64,000 bases of DNA from Aquisalinus flavus. GTDB lineage: Bacteria; Pseudomonadota; Alphaproteobacteria; Caulobacterales; Parvularculaceae. The notes beneath the pieces were generated by a model, which was given only the letters and a program-made list of their open reading frames with translations, was not told the origin of the DNA and ran no database searches. The position numbers were made by a program, and so were the translations under genes. The stretch spans positions 768,409 to 832,408 of the forward strand of contig NZ_CP042288.1 of assembly GCF_022559625.1 (NCBI RefSeq). Reading direction: 5' to 3'. Shown in pieces: positions 1 through 8,008 of this stretch (position 1 is the stretch's first letter; each line of letters opens with the position of its first letter).

Positions 1-527
1 GCGGGGAACTGACCCTGACCGACACCAATATCGACCTGCTCGGGGCGGCGGCGGAAAGCCTTATCGAGGCGGGGCTCGAGCTGACTGCCCTCGACAATGG
101 CATTCGCGTGACCATGAACCGCAACCGGCTGAAGGCTGTCGATGTCATCACCCAGCCCTTCCCGGGCTTCCCGACGGACCTGCAGGCGCAGTTCATGGCC
201 CTGATGGCGACGGCCGAAGGCACCTCGACCATCAAGGAAACCATCTTCGAAAACCGCTTCATGCATGTGCCGGAGCTCGGGCGCATGGGCGCCGACATCC
301 ATATCAACGGCCAGGTCGCGACGGTGAAGGGCAAGGCGAAGCTGAAAGGCGCGCCGGTCATGGCCACGGACCTGCGCGCGTCTATGTCATTGGTTCTGGC
401 TGGCCTTGGCGCGGAGGGGCAAAGCATGGTCTCGCGGCTCTATCACCTCGACCGCGGTTTCGAGCGGCTGGAGGAAAAGCTGCAAAATGTCGGCGCTCTG
501 GTTGAGCGCGTGCCCGATAATGACTAG
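1..527 (+). CDS. murA: UDP-N-acetylglucosamine 1-carboxyvinyltransferase, C-terminal part
   Basis: This gene is cut by the left edge; the reading frame is open from base 3, so the true start lies outside. MurA transfers enolpyruvate from PEP to UDP-GlcNAc, the first committed step of cytoplasmic peptidoglycan precursor synthesis. The visible 174 residues match the second lobe of the EPSP-synthase fold: QPFPGFPTDLQAQFMALM, then FENRFMHVPELGRMGADI and the terminal ATDLRASMSLVLAGL region followed by DRGFERLEEKLQ. The catalytic Cys loop would be upstream of the window. A DUF2948 gene follows after 24 bases and then hisD, an arrangement common in alphaproteobacteria. The identification is firm; only completeness is unknown. 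Confidence 0.96.
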   Translation, partial: GELTLTDTNIDLLGAAAESLIEAGLELTALDNGIRVTMNRNRLKAVDVITQPFPGFPTDLQAQFMALMATAEGTSTIKETIFENRFMHVPELGRMGADIHINGQVATVKGKAKLKGAPVMATDLRASMSLVLAGLGAEGQSMVSRLYHLDRGFERLEEKLQNVGALVERVPDND

Positions 528-551
528 ATAACGCCCCGAGAACAGGACCTG

Positions 552-1004
552 ATGACATTGAAGACTTATAAACCCCTGCGCCTGATGGCCGCTGATGGCG
601 AGGATATCGAGATCGTCTCGGCCGTGCTTCAGGATTCTGTGCTGAAAGTCGGCGACATGGCGTATGTGAAGGCCGAGCGCCGTTTCGCGCTCGTCGCGAA
701 CCGCTTCGTCTGGGAAGAGGGTGCGACGAAGGAAAACGGCCCGTTCATCCGTGTGCGCACGGGAATTCACTTCGATGATGTCACCGCCGTCAGGGCGCGC
801 AATATCCGTCAGGATGCACCGTCAGCCGTGTTGTCCTTCCTCGCGGCCCGCTTCAACGCAGCCGAGGACGGAGCCGGAGAGATCACGCTGGAGTTTTCAG
901 GTGGCGGCCAGATCCTGCTCGAGGTCGAGAGCATCAATGCTACTCTGAAAGACATTTCAGAACCGTGGCGCACCCGTAACAAGCCGGATCACAAGGTAGA
1001 CTGA
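552..1004 (+). CDS. DUF2948 family protein
   Basis: This encodes a 150-residue soluble protein beginning MTLKTYKPLRLMAADGEDIE. The pattern of an N-terminal 'D-EDIEI-SA-LQDSVLKVGDM' stretch, a central RFALV-NRFVWEE segment and a C-terminal ILLEVESI-A-LKDIS-PW segment is that of the DUF2948 family, which in alphaproteobacteria sits between murA and hisD. No catalytic motif, signal peptide or membrane segment is visible, and I know of no established function. Its stop codon overlaps the hisD start by one base (TGATG), so the two are probably translationally coupled. Confidence 0.85.
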   Translation: MTLKTYKPLRLMAADGEDIEIVSAVLQDSVLKVGDMAYVKAERRFALVANRFVWEEGATKENGPFIRVRTGIHFDDVTAVRARNIRQDAPSAVLSFLAARFNAAEDGAGEITLEFSGGGQILLEVESINATLKDISEPWRTRNKPDHKVD

Positions 1005-2308
1005 TGGCGATGGCACGCAGGCTCAATCAGGGGGATATTGATTTCGAACCGCGGTTCGCCGAATTGCTGACGATCAAACGCGAGTCCTCGGTTGATGTGA
1101 ACGATCAGGTCGCGCAGATTATTTCCGATGTACGCAAGGATGGCGATGAGGCGTTGTTCATCTACACCAGGCGTTTTGACCGGTTCGACCTCAGCACCGC
1201 CAATCTGACCATTGGCAAGGAAGAGGTCGACGCTGCCGTCGAGGCTTGTTCCGAAGAAGATATCAAGGCGCTGGAACTCGCCGCTTCGCGCATTGCTGCC
1301 TACCACAGCCGCCAGAAGCCGGAAGATGTGCGATACACAGACGACCAGGGCGTGACGCTTGGCTGGCGCTGGACCGCAGTCGATGCGGCTGGTCTCTACG
1401 TGCCGGGCGGGACCGCGAGCTATCCATCCAGTGTCCTGATGAACGCGATCCCCGCCCGCGTTGCCGGGGTGGAGCGTGTCGTCATGGTCGTGCCGACGCC
1501 GGACGACAAGATCAATCCGCTGGTGCTGGCCGCAGCACGCCTTGCCGGGATCGACGAGATCTACCGCATCGGCGGGGCGCAGGCGATCGCCGCGCTGGCC
1601 TATGGCACCGCTTCCATTGCGCCGGTCGACAAGATCGTCGGCCCGGGCAACGCCTATGTCGCCGTTGCCAAGAAACAGGTCTTCGGTCAGGTCGGCATCG
1701 ATTCCATCGCCGGTCCGTCGGAGATACTTGTCATCGCCGATTGTGAGAACGATCCGGACTGGATCGCCGCTGACCTGCTGTCGCAGGCAGAGCATGATGT
1801 TTCGAGCCAGAGTATTCTGATCACGGACAATGAGGAATTCGCCGACGCCGTCGCCATCACCGTCGAAAAGCAGCTCGGTGCGAGCCCGCGCCAGGATATC
1901 GCGGGAGAGGCGTGGCAGAACAATTCCGCCATCATTGTTGTCGACGACTTCACACAAGCCTGCACCCTGTCGAACCGTCTTGCGCCGGAGCATCTGGAGC
2001 TGGCCGTCGCCGATCCGGACCGGCTCCTGCCGCATATTCGCCATGCCGGCGCGATTTTCCTTGGCCGGTATGCGCCCGAAGCGATCGGCGATTACCTTGC
2101 AGGGCCCGATCACGTGTTACCGACCGCCCGCGCGGCGCGCTACGCCTCCGGTCTTTCCGTGCTCGACTTCATGAAGCGCACCTCGATCATCGGGGCAGGG
2201 GAAGAGGCCCTGCGCCGGATCGGCCCGGCCGCCGTGACGCTTGCCAACGCGGAGGGCCTGCATTCCCACGCCCAGTCCGTCGCCTTGCGCCTGAAGCAGA
2301 AACCGTAA
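1004..2308 (+). CDS. hisD: Histidinol dehydrogenase
   Basis: This 434-residue enzyme performs the last two steps of histidine synthesis, the NAD-dependent oxidation of L-histidinol to L-histidine. Visible family signatures are the YVPGGTASYPSSVLMNAIPA stretch, VGPGNAYVA, the substrate/zinc region IAGPSEILVIAD, LLSQAEHD and LAPEHLEL, which holds the Glu-His catalytic pair. Length is normal for the family. The ATG shares its first A with the TGA of the upstream DUF2948 gene. A UPF0262 gene follows about 90 bases downstream. Nothing unusual was noted. Confidence 0.97.
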   Translation: MAMARRLNQGDIDFEPRFAELLTIKRESSVDVNDQVAQIISDVRKDGDEALFIYTRRFDRFDLSTANLTIGKEEVDAAVEACSEEDIKALELAASRIAAYHSRQKPEDVRYTDDQGVTLGWRWTAVDAAGLYVPGGTASYPSSVLMNAIPARVAGVERVVMVVPTPDDKINPLVLAAARLAGIDEIYRIGGAQAIAALAYGTASIAPVDKIVGPGNAYVAVAKKQVFGQVGIDSIAGPSEILVIADCENDPDWIAADLLSQAEHDVSSQSILITDNEEFADAVAITVEKQLGASPRQDIAGEAWQNNSAIIVVDDFTQACTLSNRLAPEHLELAVADPDRLLPHIRHAGAIFLGRYAPEAIGDYLAGPDHVLPTARAARYASGLSVLDFMKRTSIIGAGEEALRRIGPAAVTLANAEGLHSHAQSVALRLKQKP

Positions 2309-2400
2309 GATCCTCTGGCGCTACAGCATTGGCTGCTTGCCCGCTGGCGCTGCCTCTTTTATCAAGAGAGCATGGCCAGCGTGAGAGACCGGATTTCCGC

Positions 2401-2907
2401 ATGAGCAATGATGGCGAGAAAACAAGCACGGCCTACCGGCTGGAACGCATCGAGCTGGATGAACGCTCGCTCGCCCCTGCCACGGCCGATATCGAGCATG
2501 AGCGCAAGATCGCCGTCTATGACCTGCTGCAGGAAAACAGCTTCCGCCCGGTCGCGGACAATCAGGAACCGGGCTCCGGCCCGTATGCGCTTTACATGTC
2601 GGCGAGCGAGGGACGATTGATCTTCGATATCCGCCAGACCGACGAGACGCCTGTCGGCCAGCTCTATCTGTCGATGGCGCCGCTACGGAAGATCATCAAG
2701 GACTATTTCCTACTCTGCGACAGCTATTACGATGCGATCCGCAACGCCGCGCCACAGCAGATCGAGACCATCGATATGGCCCGCCGGGCGATGCATAATG
2801 AAGGGTCAGAACTGCTGGTCAGCCGCCTTGAAGACAAGGTGAAGGTCGATTTCAACACGGCACGACGGCTGTTCACGCTGCTGTGCAGCTTTTACATGAG
2901 AAAATAA
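2401..2907 (+). CDS. UPF0262 family protein
   Basis: This encodes a 168-residue protein. The open frame extends far upstream into hisD in another frame, but the family begins near MSNDGEKTSTAYRLERIELD, so I place the start at the ATG at 2401. The stretch ERKIAVYDLLQENSFRP and the terminal 'DFNTARRLFTLLCSFYMRK' are characteristic of UPF0262, a family of unknown function found beside hisD in alphaproteobacteria. No signal peptide or membrane helix is seen. The next gene starts three bases after this stop, so they are probably co-transcribed. Confidence 0.88.
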   Translation: MSNDGEKTSTAYRLERIELDERSLAPATADIEHERKIAVYDLLQENSFRPVADNQEPGSGPYALYMSASEGRLIFDIRQTDETPVGQLYLSMAPLRKIIKDYFLLCDSYYDAIRNAAPQQIETIDMARRAMHNEGSELLVSRLEDKVKVDFNTARRLFTLLCSFYMRK

Positions 2908-2910
2908 GAA

Positions 2911-3366
2911 ATGCCCGGACCAGAAAATGGCCCTGACAGGGACGAAACCGCCGCGGGCATTCTGTTTGCCTGCAACATGAATTCCATCCGGTCGCCCATG
3001 GCCGAGGCGATCGCCCGGCATTTGCTCGGCCCGGATGTGCTGATCGATTCCGTCGGCGTCTATGAGGGCGGGCCTGATCCGTTTGTGGAGATGATCCTCG
3101 CCGAGGACGGCATTGCCCTCGGTGAGCATGAGGCAAAGACGTTCGAGGAAATCGACCCGTCACGATTCGGCACCGCAATCATGCTGACTGACGAAGCGGT
3201 GGAACGGGCGGGCGCGCTCTTTCCGCCGTCATCGGTCGAGTTCTGGCCGATCCCGAATCCGACCGACGAACGCGGCAGCCGCGACCAGCTGATGGCCGCT
3301 TACCGCGCCGCGCGCGATGCACTGAAAATGCGGATAATCAGCCGCTTTGGCGCACTCGTCCCTTGA
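2911..3366 (+). CDS. Low-molecular-weight phosphatase / arsenate-reductase-like protein
   Basis: This 151-residue cytoplasmic protein has the LMW protein tyrosine phosphatase fold. The catalytic P-loop C-x5-R is visible as CNMNSIRSPMAEAIAR near residues 22–37, immediately after a hydrophobic beta strand (GILFA). The later part (WPIPNPTDERGSRDQLMAAYRAARD) carries the conserved 'DP'-region counterpart, here NPTDE. The substrate cannot be assigned: arsenate, tyrosine-phosphate or another phosphoester are all possible. It is tightly linked (three bases) to the UPF0262 gene, as in other alphaproteobacteria. Confidence 0.85.
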   Translation: MPGPENGPDRDETAAGILFACNMNSIRSPMAEAIARHLLGPDVLIDSVGVYEGGPDPFVEMILAEDGIALGEHEAKTFEEIDPSRFGTAIMLTDEAVERAGALFPPSSVEFWPIPNPTDERGSRDQLMAAYRAARDALKMRIISRFGALVP

Positions 3367-3469
3367 TTTTTGAAGTGGCTGCCGCCATTTTCCCACCTCT
3401 GTCGCGGGCGAGAGGCCGTCGCGGCTTGCCTGTCTGGCGGGGTTGGCGCCGTCGTAACCGAGGATGAGC

Positions 3470-3688
3470 ATGGCAAAGGAAGAACTTCTGGAATTTTCCG
3501 GTACGGTGGAGGAACTCCTCCCCAATGCGACCTTTCGTGTTAAGCTGGAAAATGACCATGAGATCATTGCCCACACGGCCGGCAAGATGCGCAAGAACCG
3601 CATCCGCGTCCTGGCCGGCGACAAGGTTCTGGTGGAAATGACCCCCTATGACCTGACCAAGGGTCGCATCACCTATCGCTTCAAATAG
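3470..3688 (+). CDS. infA: Translation initiation factor IF-1
   Basis: This is a 72-residue S1/OB-fold protein that binds the ribosomal A site during initiation. It starts [20 protein letters not shown] and contains the signature [20 protein letters not shown] and [15 protein letters not shown], all typical of IF-1. An in-frame ATG lies two codons earlier at 3464, but the GAGG at 3460–3463 abuts that codon directly, whereas it is spaced six bases from the ATG at 3470. That spacing and the canonical MAKE start both favour 3470. The maf and RNase E/G genes follow, a conserved linkage. Confidence 0.97.
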   Translation: MAKEELLEFSGTVEELLPNATFRVKLENDHEIIAHTAGKMRKNRIRVLAGDKVLVEMTPYDLTKGRITYRFK

Positions 3689-3701
3689 GCGGGGCAGGAC
3701 G

Positions 3702-4289
3702 ATGTCCTCCGCCATGCCGCGGCTCATCCTCGCCAGTCAGTCGCCACGGCGGCGTGACCTCCTGGCGATGATAGGCGTCGTGCCGGACTCGATCGAGCCC
3801 GCCAATATCGACGAAACTCCCATGCAAGGCGAACTTCCCGGACCCCATGCCGCCAGGCTGGCGCGGGGCAAGGCCATGGCCGTTTCCGTGACGGCGCCCG
3901 AGGCACTGGTGCTCGGCTCCGACACGGTGGTCGGCGTTGGCCGGCGCATTCTGCCGAAGACGGAGGATGCGGCGACGGCGCGGGAGTGCCTTGAACTCAT
4001 TTCCGGCAGGTCTCATCGCGTTTATACGGGCGTCTGCCTGGCAGGCCCCGAGGGGCGCCTCGCCGAGCGGCTGGTCGAGACGCGGGTAAAGGTGCGCAAT
4101 CTCTCGGCGCAGGATATCGACGCCTATATCGCCAGCGGCGAATGGGACGGCAAGGCAGGGGGCTATGGCATTCAGGGGGCTTTCGCAGCCCATGTCGTCT
4201 CGATCATAGGCTCGCATCCATCGGTCGTCGGCCTGCCGCTTTACGAGACCCTGAACCTCCTGCGCGGCGCCGGATGGAAAGCCGCGTGA
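3702..4289 (+). CDS. maf: Maf-family nucleoside triphosphate pyrophosphatase
   Basis: This 195-residue protein hydrolyses non-canonical or excess nucleoside triphosphates (family activity on dTTP/UTP or modified NTPs) to monophosphates and is linked to septum-formation control. The sequence shows the N-terminal loop LILASQSPRRRDLL, the LGSDTVVGVGRR metal-binding segment, SGRSHRVYTGV and the late KAGGYGIQGAFAAHV signature. Substrate subclass is not settled by sequence alone. The last 16 bases overlap the start of the RNase E/G-like gene, suggesting translational coupling. Confidence 0.93.
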   Translation: MSSAMPRLILASQSPRRRDLLAMIGVVPDSIEPANIDETPMQGELPGPHAARLARGKAMAVSVTAPEALVLGSDTVVGVGRRILPKTEDAATARECLELISGRSHRVYTGVCLAGPEGRLAERLVETRVKVRNLSAQDIDAYIASGEWDGKAGGYGIQGAFAAHVVSIIGSHPSVVGLPLYETLNLLRGAGWKAA

Positions 4290-5416
4290 ACCGCTGTGTA
4301 CTGATCGACTACGGTCCCGTCGAAACGCGAGCCGCCCTGCAGGAAAACGACGAGATCACCGGCCTGTGGATCGGCCCCGGCTATGCCATGCGCGTACCGG
4401 CCATGGCAGGCGAGCGCCTGGCGGCGCGAATCGAGACCATCGACAAAAAGCTTGGCGCTGCCTTTGTCAGCCTCGGCGATGAGCAGGGGTTTCTGCCGCT
4501 GCCGGGCAAGCAGTCCGTGCAGGAAGGCGAGGCGCTTATCGTCGATGTGAGTACCCCCGCGCGTGGCGGCAAGCTGGCCAGGGTCAGGCTGTCACCCAAT
4601 CAGCGCGGACCGGATAGAAGAGGCGATATCCTGACCCACGCACTCGCCATGACAGGCGCAGACGGGGCATACGACATCCTGCTCCATGCGCCTGCCGAAA
4701 AATTCGTTGCGGCAAGGAATTCCCTAGGCAGACCAATCGTTCAAGCCGGTCCCGAGATGTTCGAACGGGACGGCGTCGAGGAGGTATTCGAGCAGGCCCT
4801 GTCCCGGGTGATCGACCTTCCCGGCGGAGCGCGGCTGACAGTGGAGGAGGCCGAAGCCCTCACGGCGATCGATGTCGATGTTTCGGCTACTGACGGCCAG
4901 TCGAAAGCCGGTGCCGTCACCCGCGCCTGCCAGTCGGCGATCCCTGTCATCATCCGTCAGATCGCCTTGCGTTGTATCGGGGGGCAGGTGGTCATTGACT
5001 TCCCCGTGACCCGCCGGGACGGCAAGGGGGTTCATCAGGCCCTGCAGGACGCGGCCAGCCTTCAAGGCTGGCGCACTCATCCGCTCAGTGATGCCGGCCT
5101 TGTCGCCCTGACCGTGCCCCGGCGGGGCTGGAGCCTGCTAGACCATGTCAGCGAGCCCACTGCGATTGCGCCCGTGCCGGGGCGGCGATGGACGCTGGAC
5201 CATCTTGCCGCCAGGGCCCTGCGCCTTGCGGGAAGAGCGCTCGAGGGCGACCGCGCGGCGCAGCTGGAGCTTTTGCTGCCGCCAGCGGTCCACGCTCATA
5301 TCGAGGCGCATGCCGCCTGGCTGCAGCCCCTCTATGACACCTATGGCAATCGCCTTACATTGATCGAAGACGCAGGCAGAGAAAGGGATCGTGCCGATGT
5401 CAGACAGACAGGCTGA
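4274..5416 (+). CDS. Ribonuclease E/G family protein (short form)
   Basis: This 380-residue RNase E/G-type endoribonuclease lacks the long scaffold tail of RNase E. I place the start at the ATG at 4274, inside the end of maf, because RNase G homology begins with VNRCVLIDYGP. An S1-like region is visible (KKLGAAFVSLGDEQGFLPL). The two catalytic aspartates of the DNase I-like domain appear as TAIDVDVSA and GGQVVIDFPVTRR. The Cys-x-x-Cys zinc-link of full RNase E is not present. It is the compact form found next to infA–maf in alphaproteobacteria and probably takes part in rRNA or mRNA maturation; its exact substrate is not known from sequence. Confidence 0.88.
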   Translation: MESRVNRCVLIDYGPVETRAALQENDEITGLWIGPGYAMRVPAMAGERLAARIETIDKKLGAAFVSLGDEQGFLPLPGKQSVQEGEALIVDVSTPARGGKLARVRLSPNQRGPDRRGDILTHALAMTGADGAYDILLHAPAEKFVAARNSLGRPIVQAGPEMFERDGVEEVFEQALSRVIDLPGGARLTVEEAEALTAIDVDVSATDGQSKAGAVTRACQSAIPVIIRQIALRCIGGQVVIDFPVTRRDGKGVHQALQDAASLQGWRTHPLSDAGLVALTVPRRGWSLLDHVSEPTAIAPVPGRRWTLDHLAARALRLAGRALEGDRAAQLELLLPPAVHAHIEAHAAWLQPLYDTYGNRLTLIEDAGRERDRADVRQTG

Positions 5417-5582
5417 GCAAAGCTGCGCCATTTGCCGCAAAGCGGTGGACGGGAAATACATGCCGTTCTGTTCGAAACGCTGCGCCGATGTGGATCTGAA
5501 CCGCTGGCTCTCCGGGTCCTACGCCATTCCGGGCGAGCCGGTGCCGCTCGGCGATGATGACAATGACGAGGACCGGTCATGA
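5397..5582 (+). CDS. yacG: DNA gyrase inhibitor YacG (zinc-binding)
   Basis: This 61-residue protein carries the YacG zinc site CAIC followed 15 residues later by CSKRC, then ADVDLNRWLSGSYAIPGEP, which is the family's hallmark. YacG binds GyrB and blocks DNA binding by gyrase. A GTG at 5391 would add two residues; the AAAGG at 5382–5386 is better spaced for the ATG at 5397. The gene overlaps both neighbours, 20 bases with the RNase E/G gene and four bases (ATGA) with the epimerase gene. Confidence 0.92.
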   Translation: MSDRQAEQSCAICRKAVDGKYMPFCSKRCADVDLNRWLSGSYAIPGEPVPLGDDDNDEDRS

Positions 5583-6550
5583 AACTGACGACGGCGCTGG
5601 AGACATGGGAGCTTAAACGCACCTTCCGGACGTCCCGGCGCAGCTTCGATCACGTCGAGACCGCGATGGTCACTCTGGAAAAAGACGGCGCGAAGGGCAG
5701 GGGCGAGTCCGTCGGCGTCAACTATCACGGTGAGACGGCGCGCTCCGTTCAGGGCCAGATAGAACAGTTACGCGACACAATCGAGACCGGCCTGTCCCGC
5801 GAGGGGGTGCAGTCCCTGCTGCCTGCAGGCGGTGCCCGCAACGCGCTCGACTGCGCGCTGTGGGACCTCGAATGCAAGAGCAAGGCACAGACCATCTGGG
5901 CACTGACGGGTATCGAGCCGTCGCCTGTTACCACGGCCTATACCATCGTCATTGACGAGCCACACCGCATGTACGAGGCGGCCGGCGCCGCGCCGGAAAC
6001 GCTGCTGAAGATCAAGGTCAGCGCGGCGGGGGCCTTCGACCAGATCACCGCCGTGCGGGAGGCGCGGCCTGACGCGCGTCTGATTGTCGATGGCAATCAG
6101 GACTTCACCCTTGAGCAGTTGCAGGCGCTGATCGCCAGGATCGAGACGCTGGGTATCGAGATGATCGAACAGCCCTTGCCGGCTGGCGCGGATGCAGGCC
6201 TTTCGGATTACGCCTCGCCGATCCCGCTCTGCGCCGATGAAAGTTTTCATACGCAGGCGGATATTGCCGAGGTCGCTGGCCGCTACCGTTATGCCAGCGT
6301 CAAGTTGGAGAAAACCGGTGGGTTGACCAATGCGCTCGCCCTGGTTGGCCAGATGCAGGATGCGGGTCTCGGCGTCATGATCGGGTGCTGGGCGGCGACA
6401 TCGCTTTCCATGGCGCCGGCCTTCGTGGCGGCACAGGGCGCTGCCTATGCCGATATCGACGGACCGCTCTTGCTGAAATCCGACCGCGCCGATGCGATGG
6501 ACTACCGCAAAGGGGTTGTCGCGTCGCCGCACCGCCGCCTCTGGGGCTAG
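5579..6550 (+). CDS. Dipeptide epimerase (L-Ala-D/L-Glu epimerase type, enolase superfamily)
   Basis: This 323-residue enolase-superfamily enzyme has the acid/base lysine in LLKIKVS, metal ligands in VDGNQDF, IEQPLP and CADES, and the second lysine in SVKLEKTGG. That K-x-K … D-x-N … E … D … K order is that of muconate-lactonizing-type members, and NALDCALWDLE supports the dipeptide epimerase branch. The likely role is epimerising L-Ala-D-Glu during murein recycling. Substrate specificity is an inference, and other dipeptides are possible. It overlaps yacG by four bases, and its stop codon touches a palindromic repeat. Confidence 0.85.
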   Translation: MKLTTALETWELKRTFRTSRRSFDHVETAMVTLEKDGAKGRGESVGVNYHGETARSVQGQIEQLRDTIETGLSREGVQSLLPAGGARNALDCALWDLECKSKAQTIWALTGIEPSPVTTAYTIVIDEPHRMYEAAGAAPETLLKIKVSAAGAFDQITAVREARPDARLIVDGNQDFTLEQLQALIARIETLGIEMIEQPLPAGADAGLSDYASPIPLCADESFHTQADIAEVAGRYRYASVKLEKTGGLTNALALVGQMQDAGLGVMIGCWAATSLSMAPAFVAAQGAAYADIDGPLLLKSDRADAMDYRKGVVASPHRRLWG

Positions 6551-6597
6551 ATCAACCTGCCTTCAAATGGAATCATTTGAAGGCAGGAAAGTTGATC
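6550..6597 (+). repeat. Palindromic intergenic repeat, copy 1
   Basis: A perfect 14-bp inverted repeat (CCTGCCTTCAAATG, 6556–6569, and its complement at 6574–6587) has a GAAT loop. It is framed by an outer GATCAAC/GTTGATC pair that begins on the last base of the epimerase stop codon. A diverged copy lies at 7911–7958, also immediately after a stop codon. There is no U-run, so it is not a classic terminator. A dispersed palindromic element or an mRNA 3'-end hairpin are both possible. Confidence 0.8.
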
Positions 6598-6610
6598 GCT
6601 TCCAAAATGT

Positions 6611-6652
6611 TAGAGCAGCTCCTCTGCGTTCATCCGGACGCAGGCTGCTCTA
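6611..6652 (+). repeat. Second-type intergenic hairpin
   Basis: This is a 9-bp inverted repeat, TAGAGCAGC (6611–6619) and GCTGCTCTA (6644–6652), enclosing a nested CTGCGT/ACGCAG stem (6624–6629, 6638–6643). It lies 13 bases after the first palindrome and just upstream of an AT-rich stretch (about 6677–6745) that probably contains the promoter of the response regulator gene. The function is unknown; structure and position are read directly. Confidence 0.7.
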
Positions 6653-6759
6653 GGCGATCAAGCGGCTGCGCCGGCCATTTATAAGATAATATCCAAATTA
6701 AACTCAATTTTAATTGTATTGAGCTTAATTCATTGCCCGGTTAATTGGTTGTGCGCGGA

Positions 6760-7911
6760 ATGAAAAAGAAGATTCTGGATATTTTGATCGTCGAAGACGA
6801 CGATATCGATTTCCTGGCTGTGAAGCGCCACCTCAATTGGTCGGGCAAGTGCGAGTTCCGTCTCACCCGCGCCACATCTGCCGAGGCTGCCCTGACCGCC
6901 GCCGGCGAAACCGGATTTGACTGCGCCCTCGTCGACTACACCATCAGTAGCGAGAAGACTTTTGACCTCCTGCACATGTTCGGCGGTCACGGCAGTGCCT
7001 TTCCTGTCATTGTCCTCACCGGCCATAAGGTCGGCATGCTCGAAGAAGCTGCCATACAGAAAGGTGCCTTCGATTTCCTTGAAAAGACGGCGCTGACCCA
7101 GCAATTGCTGCAACGCACGATCTTCTACGCGATTGAAAACCACAAGGTCATGACCGACTTGCATCTGGCCACCGAAGATGCCCGGACGCGGGCCATGATG
7201 AAGCGGCACATCCTGGCACTGGTCAACGACCAGATCGAGCCTGCCCTGAAAGCCATTTTGCAAACCTCAGGCGATGCCGAAAAGGTCAAGGCAATGGCGG
7301 AGCGGGGTCTGTCTTTCCTCAAGGTTCTTGCGGGCTATGCGAGATTGCATGACAGCGATCTTCGTCTCAGCCTGGAGTCCTTCGACGGGGCCGCGCTGTT
7401 TGGAGCCATGATCGACCGGCTGACATCGCTGGCGCAGCAGCAGGGCGTTACGGTAACCATCAGCCATTCTGGGCTTGATGGGGTCAGCCTTCAGGGCGAC
7501 CGCGAGAAACTCGGCCAGCTCGTCGAGGCGATTGCCAGCAGGCTCTTGGCCAGCGGCATGGTCGGCAAGCTGTCCCTTGAGGCAACCCGGGCAGACGGTC
7601 GGCTGGTGTTTGTCATGGCCGTATCGCCACGGCCCGGTGGCAAGGCGCCCATGCTGGCCGATATCCTCTCCGCCAATCATTTCCGGACGGACGACGGCAA
7701 GCATGACTTGTCACTGCTGTCGCTGGCGGCCGCCTACAAATTGCTAGGCCTGATGAAAGCGTCCATGACCCTGCCATCACAGAATATCTGCCAGCTGACC
7801 ATTCCGGTTACGGTTTCCAGTCAATCCGGCGACAGTCCCGTTCGCATGCTCTTTCCGGCCACGAATCTCTGCCCTTCGCCGAATGCCAGGACCGGGTCGC
7901 GCAAGGCCTAG
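6760..7911 (+). CDS. Response regulator with C-terminal degenerate histidine-kinase-like region
   Basis: This encodes a 383-residue cytoplasmic protein. Residues 1–125 form a receiver domain: acidic triad IVEDDDID, phospho-acceptor Asp59 in LVDYT, VLTGHK and the conserved lysine in FLEKTAL. Residues about 150–215 are helical (ARTRAMMKRHILALVNDQIE) and resemble a dimerisation helix pair. A region near 225–350 (DREKLGQLVEAIASRL) resembles the N-box helix of an HATPase domain, but no Asn, DxG or GLGL box is preserved, so catalysis looks unlikely. The start is uncertain: TTG 6745 and GTG 6751 are in frame, and the ATG at 6760 has only a weak ribosome site. It is flanked by palindromic repeats. 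The partner kinase is unknown. Confidence 0.75.
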   Translation: MKKKILDILIVEDDDIDFLAVKRHLNWSGKCEFRLTRATSAEAALTAAGETGFDCALVDYTISSEKTFDLLHMFGGHGSAFPVIVLTGHKVGMLEEAAIQKGAFDFLEKTALTQQLLQRTIFYAIENHKVMTDLHLATEDARTRAMMKRHILALVNDQIEPALKAILQTSGDAEKVKAMAERGLSFLKVLAGYARLHDSDLRLSLESFDGAALFGAMIDRLTSLAQQQGVTVTISHSGLDGVSLQGDREKLGQLVEAIASRLLASGMVGKLSLEATRADGRLVFVMAVSPRPGGKAPMLADILSANHFRTDDGKHDLSLLSLAAAYKLLGLMKASMTLPSQNICQLTIPVTVSSQSGDSPVRMLFPATNLCPSPNARTGSRKA

Positions 7912-7958
7912 GTCAACCTGCGTTCAAACCAAACCATTTGAACGCAGAAGATTGATCC
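7911..7958 (+). repeat. Palindromic intergenic repeat, copy 2
   Basis: The inverted repeat CTGCGTTCAAA (7918–7928) and TTTGAACGCAG (7937–7947) is framed by GGTCAAC and an imperfect ATTGATCC. It matches copy 1 (6550–6597) in layout and most bases and also starts at a stop codon, here that of the response regulator gene, so the two copies bracket that gene. The next gene, fghA, converges on this site, so the hairpin may help end transcription, but no U-run is present. Confidence 0.75.
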
Positions 7959-8008
7959 ATTTTCAGTGATGGAGAGCATCTTTATGCGCCGGTCGGGCGC
8001 ACGATTAT

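Noticed and set aside
6550-6597. Palindrome as a standard rho-independent terminator
   Set aside because: The stem is strong but no T-run follows on either strand.
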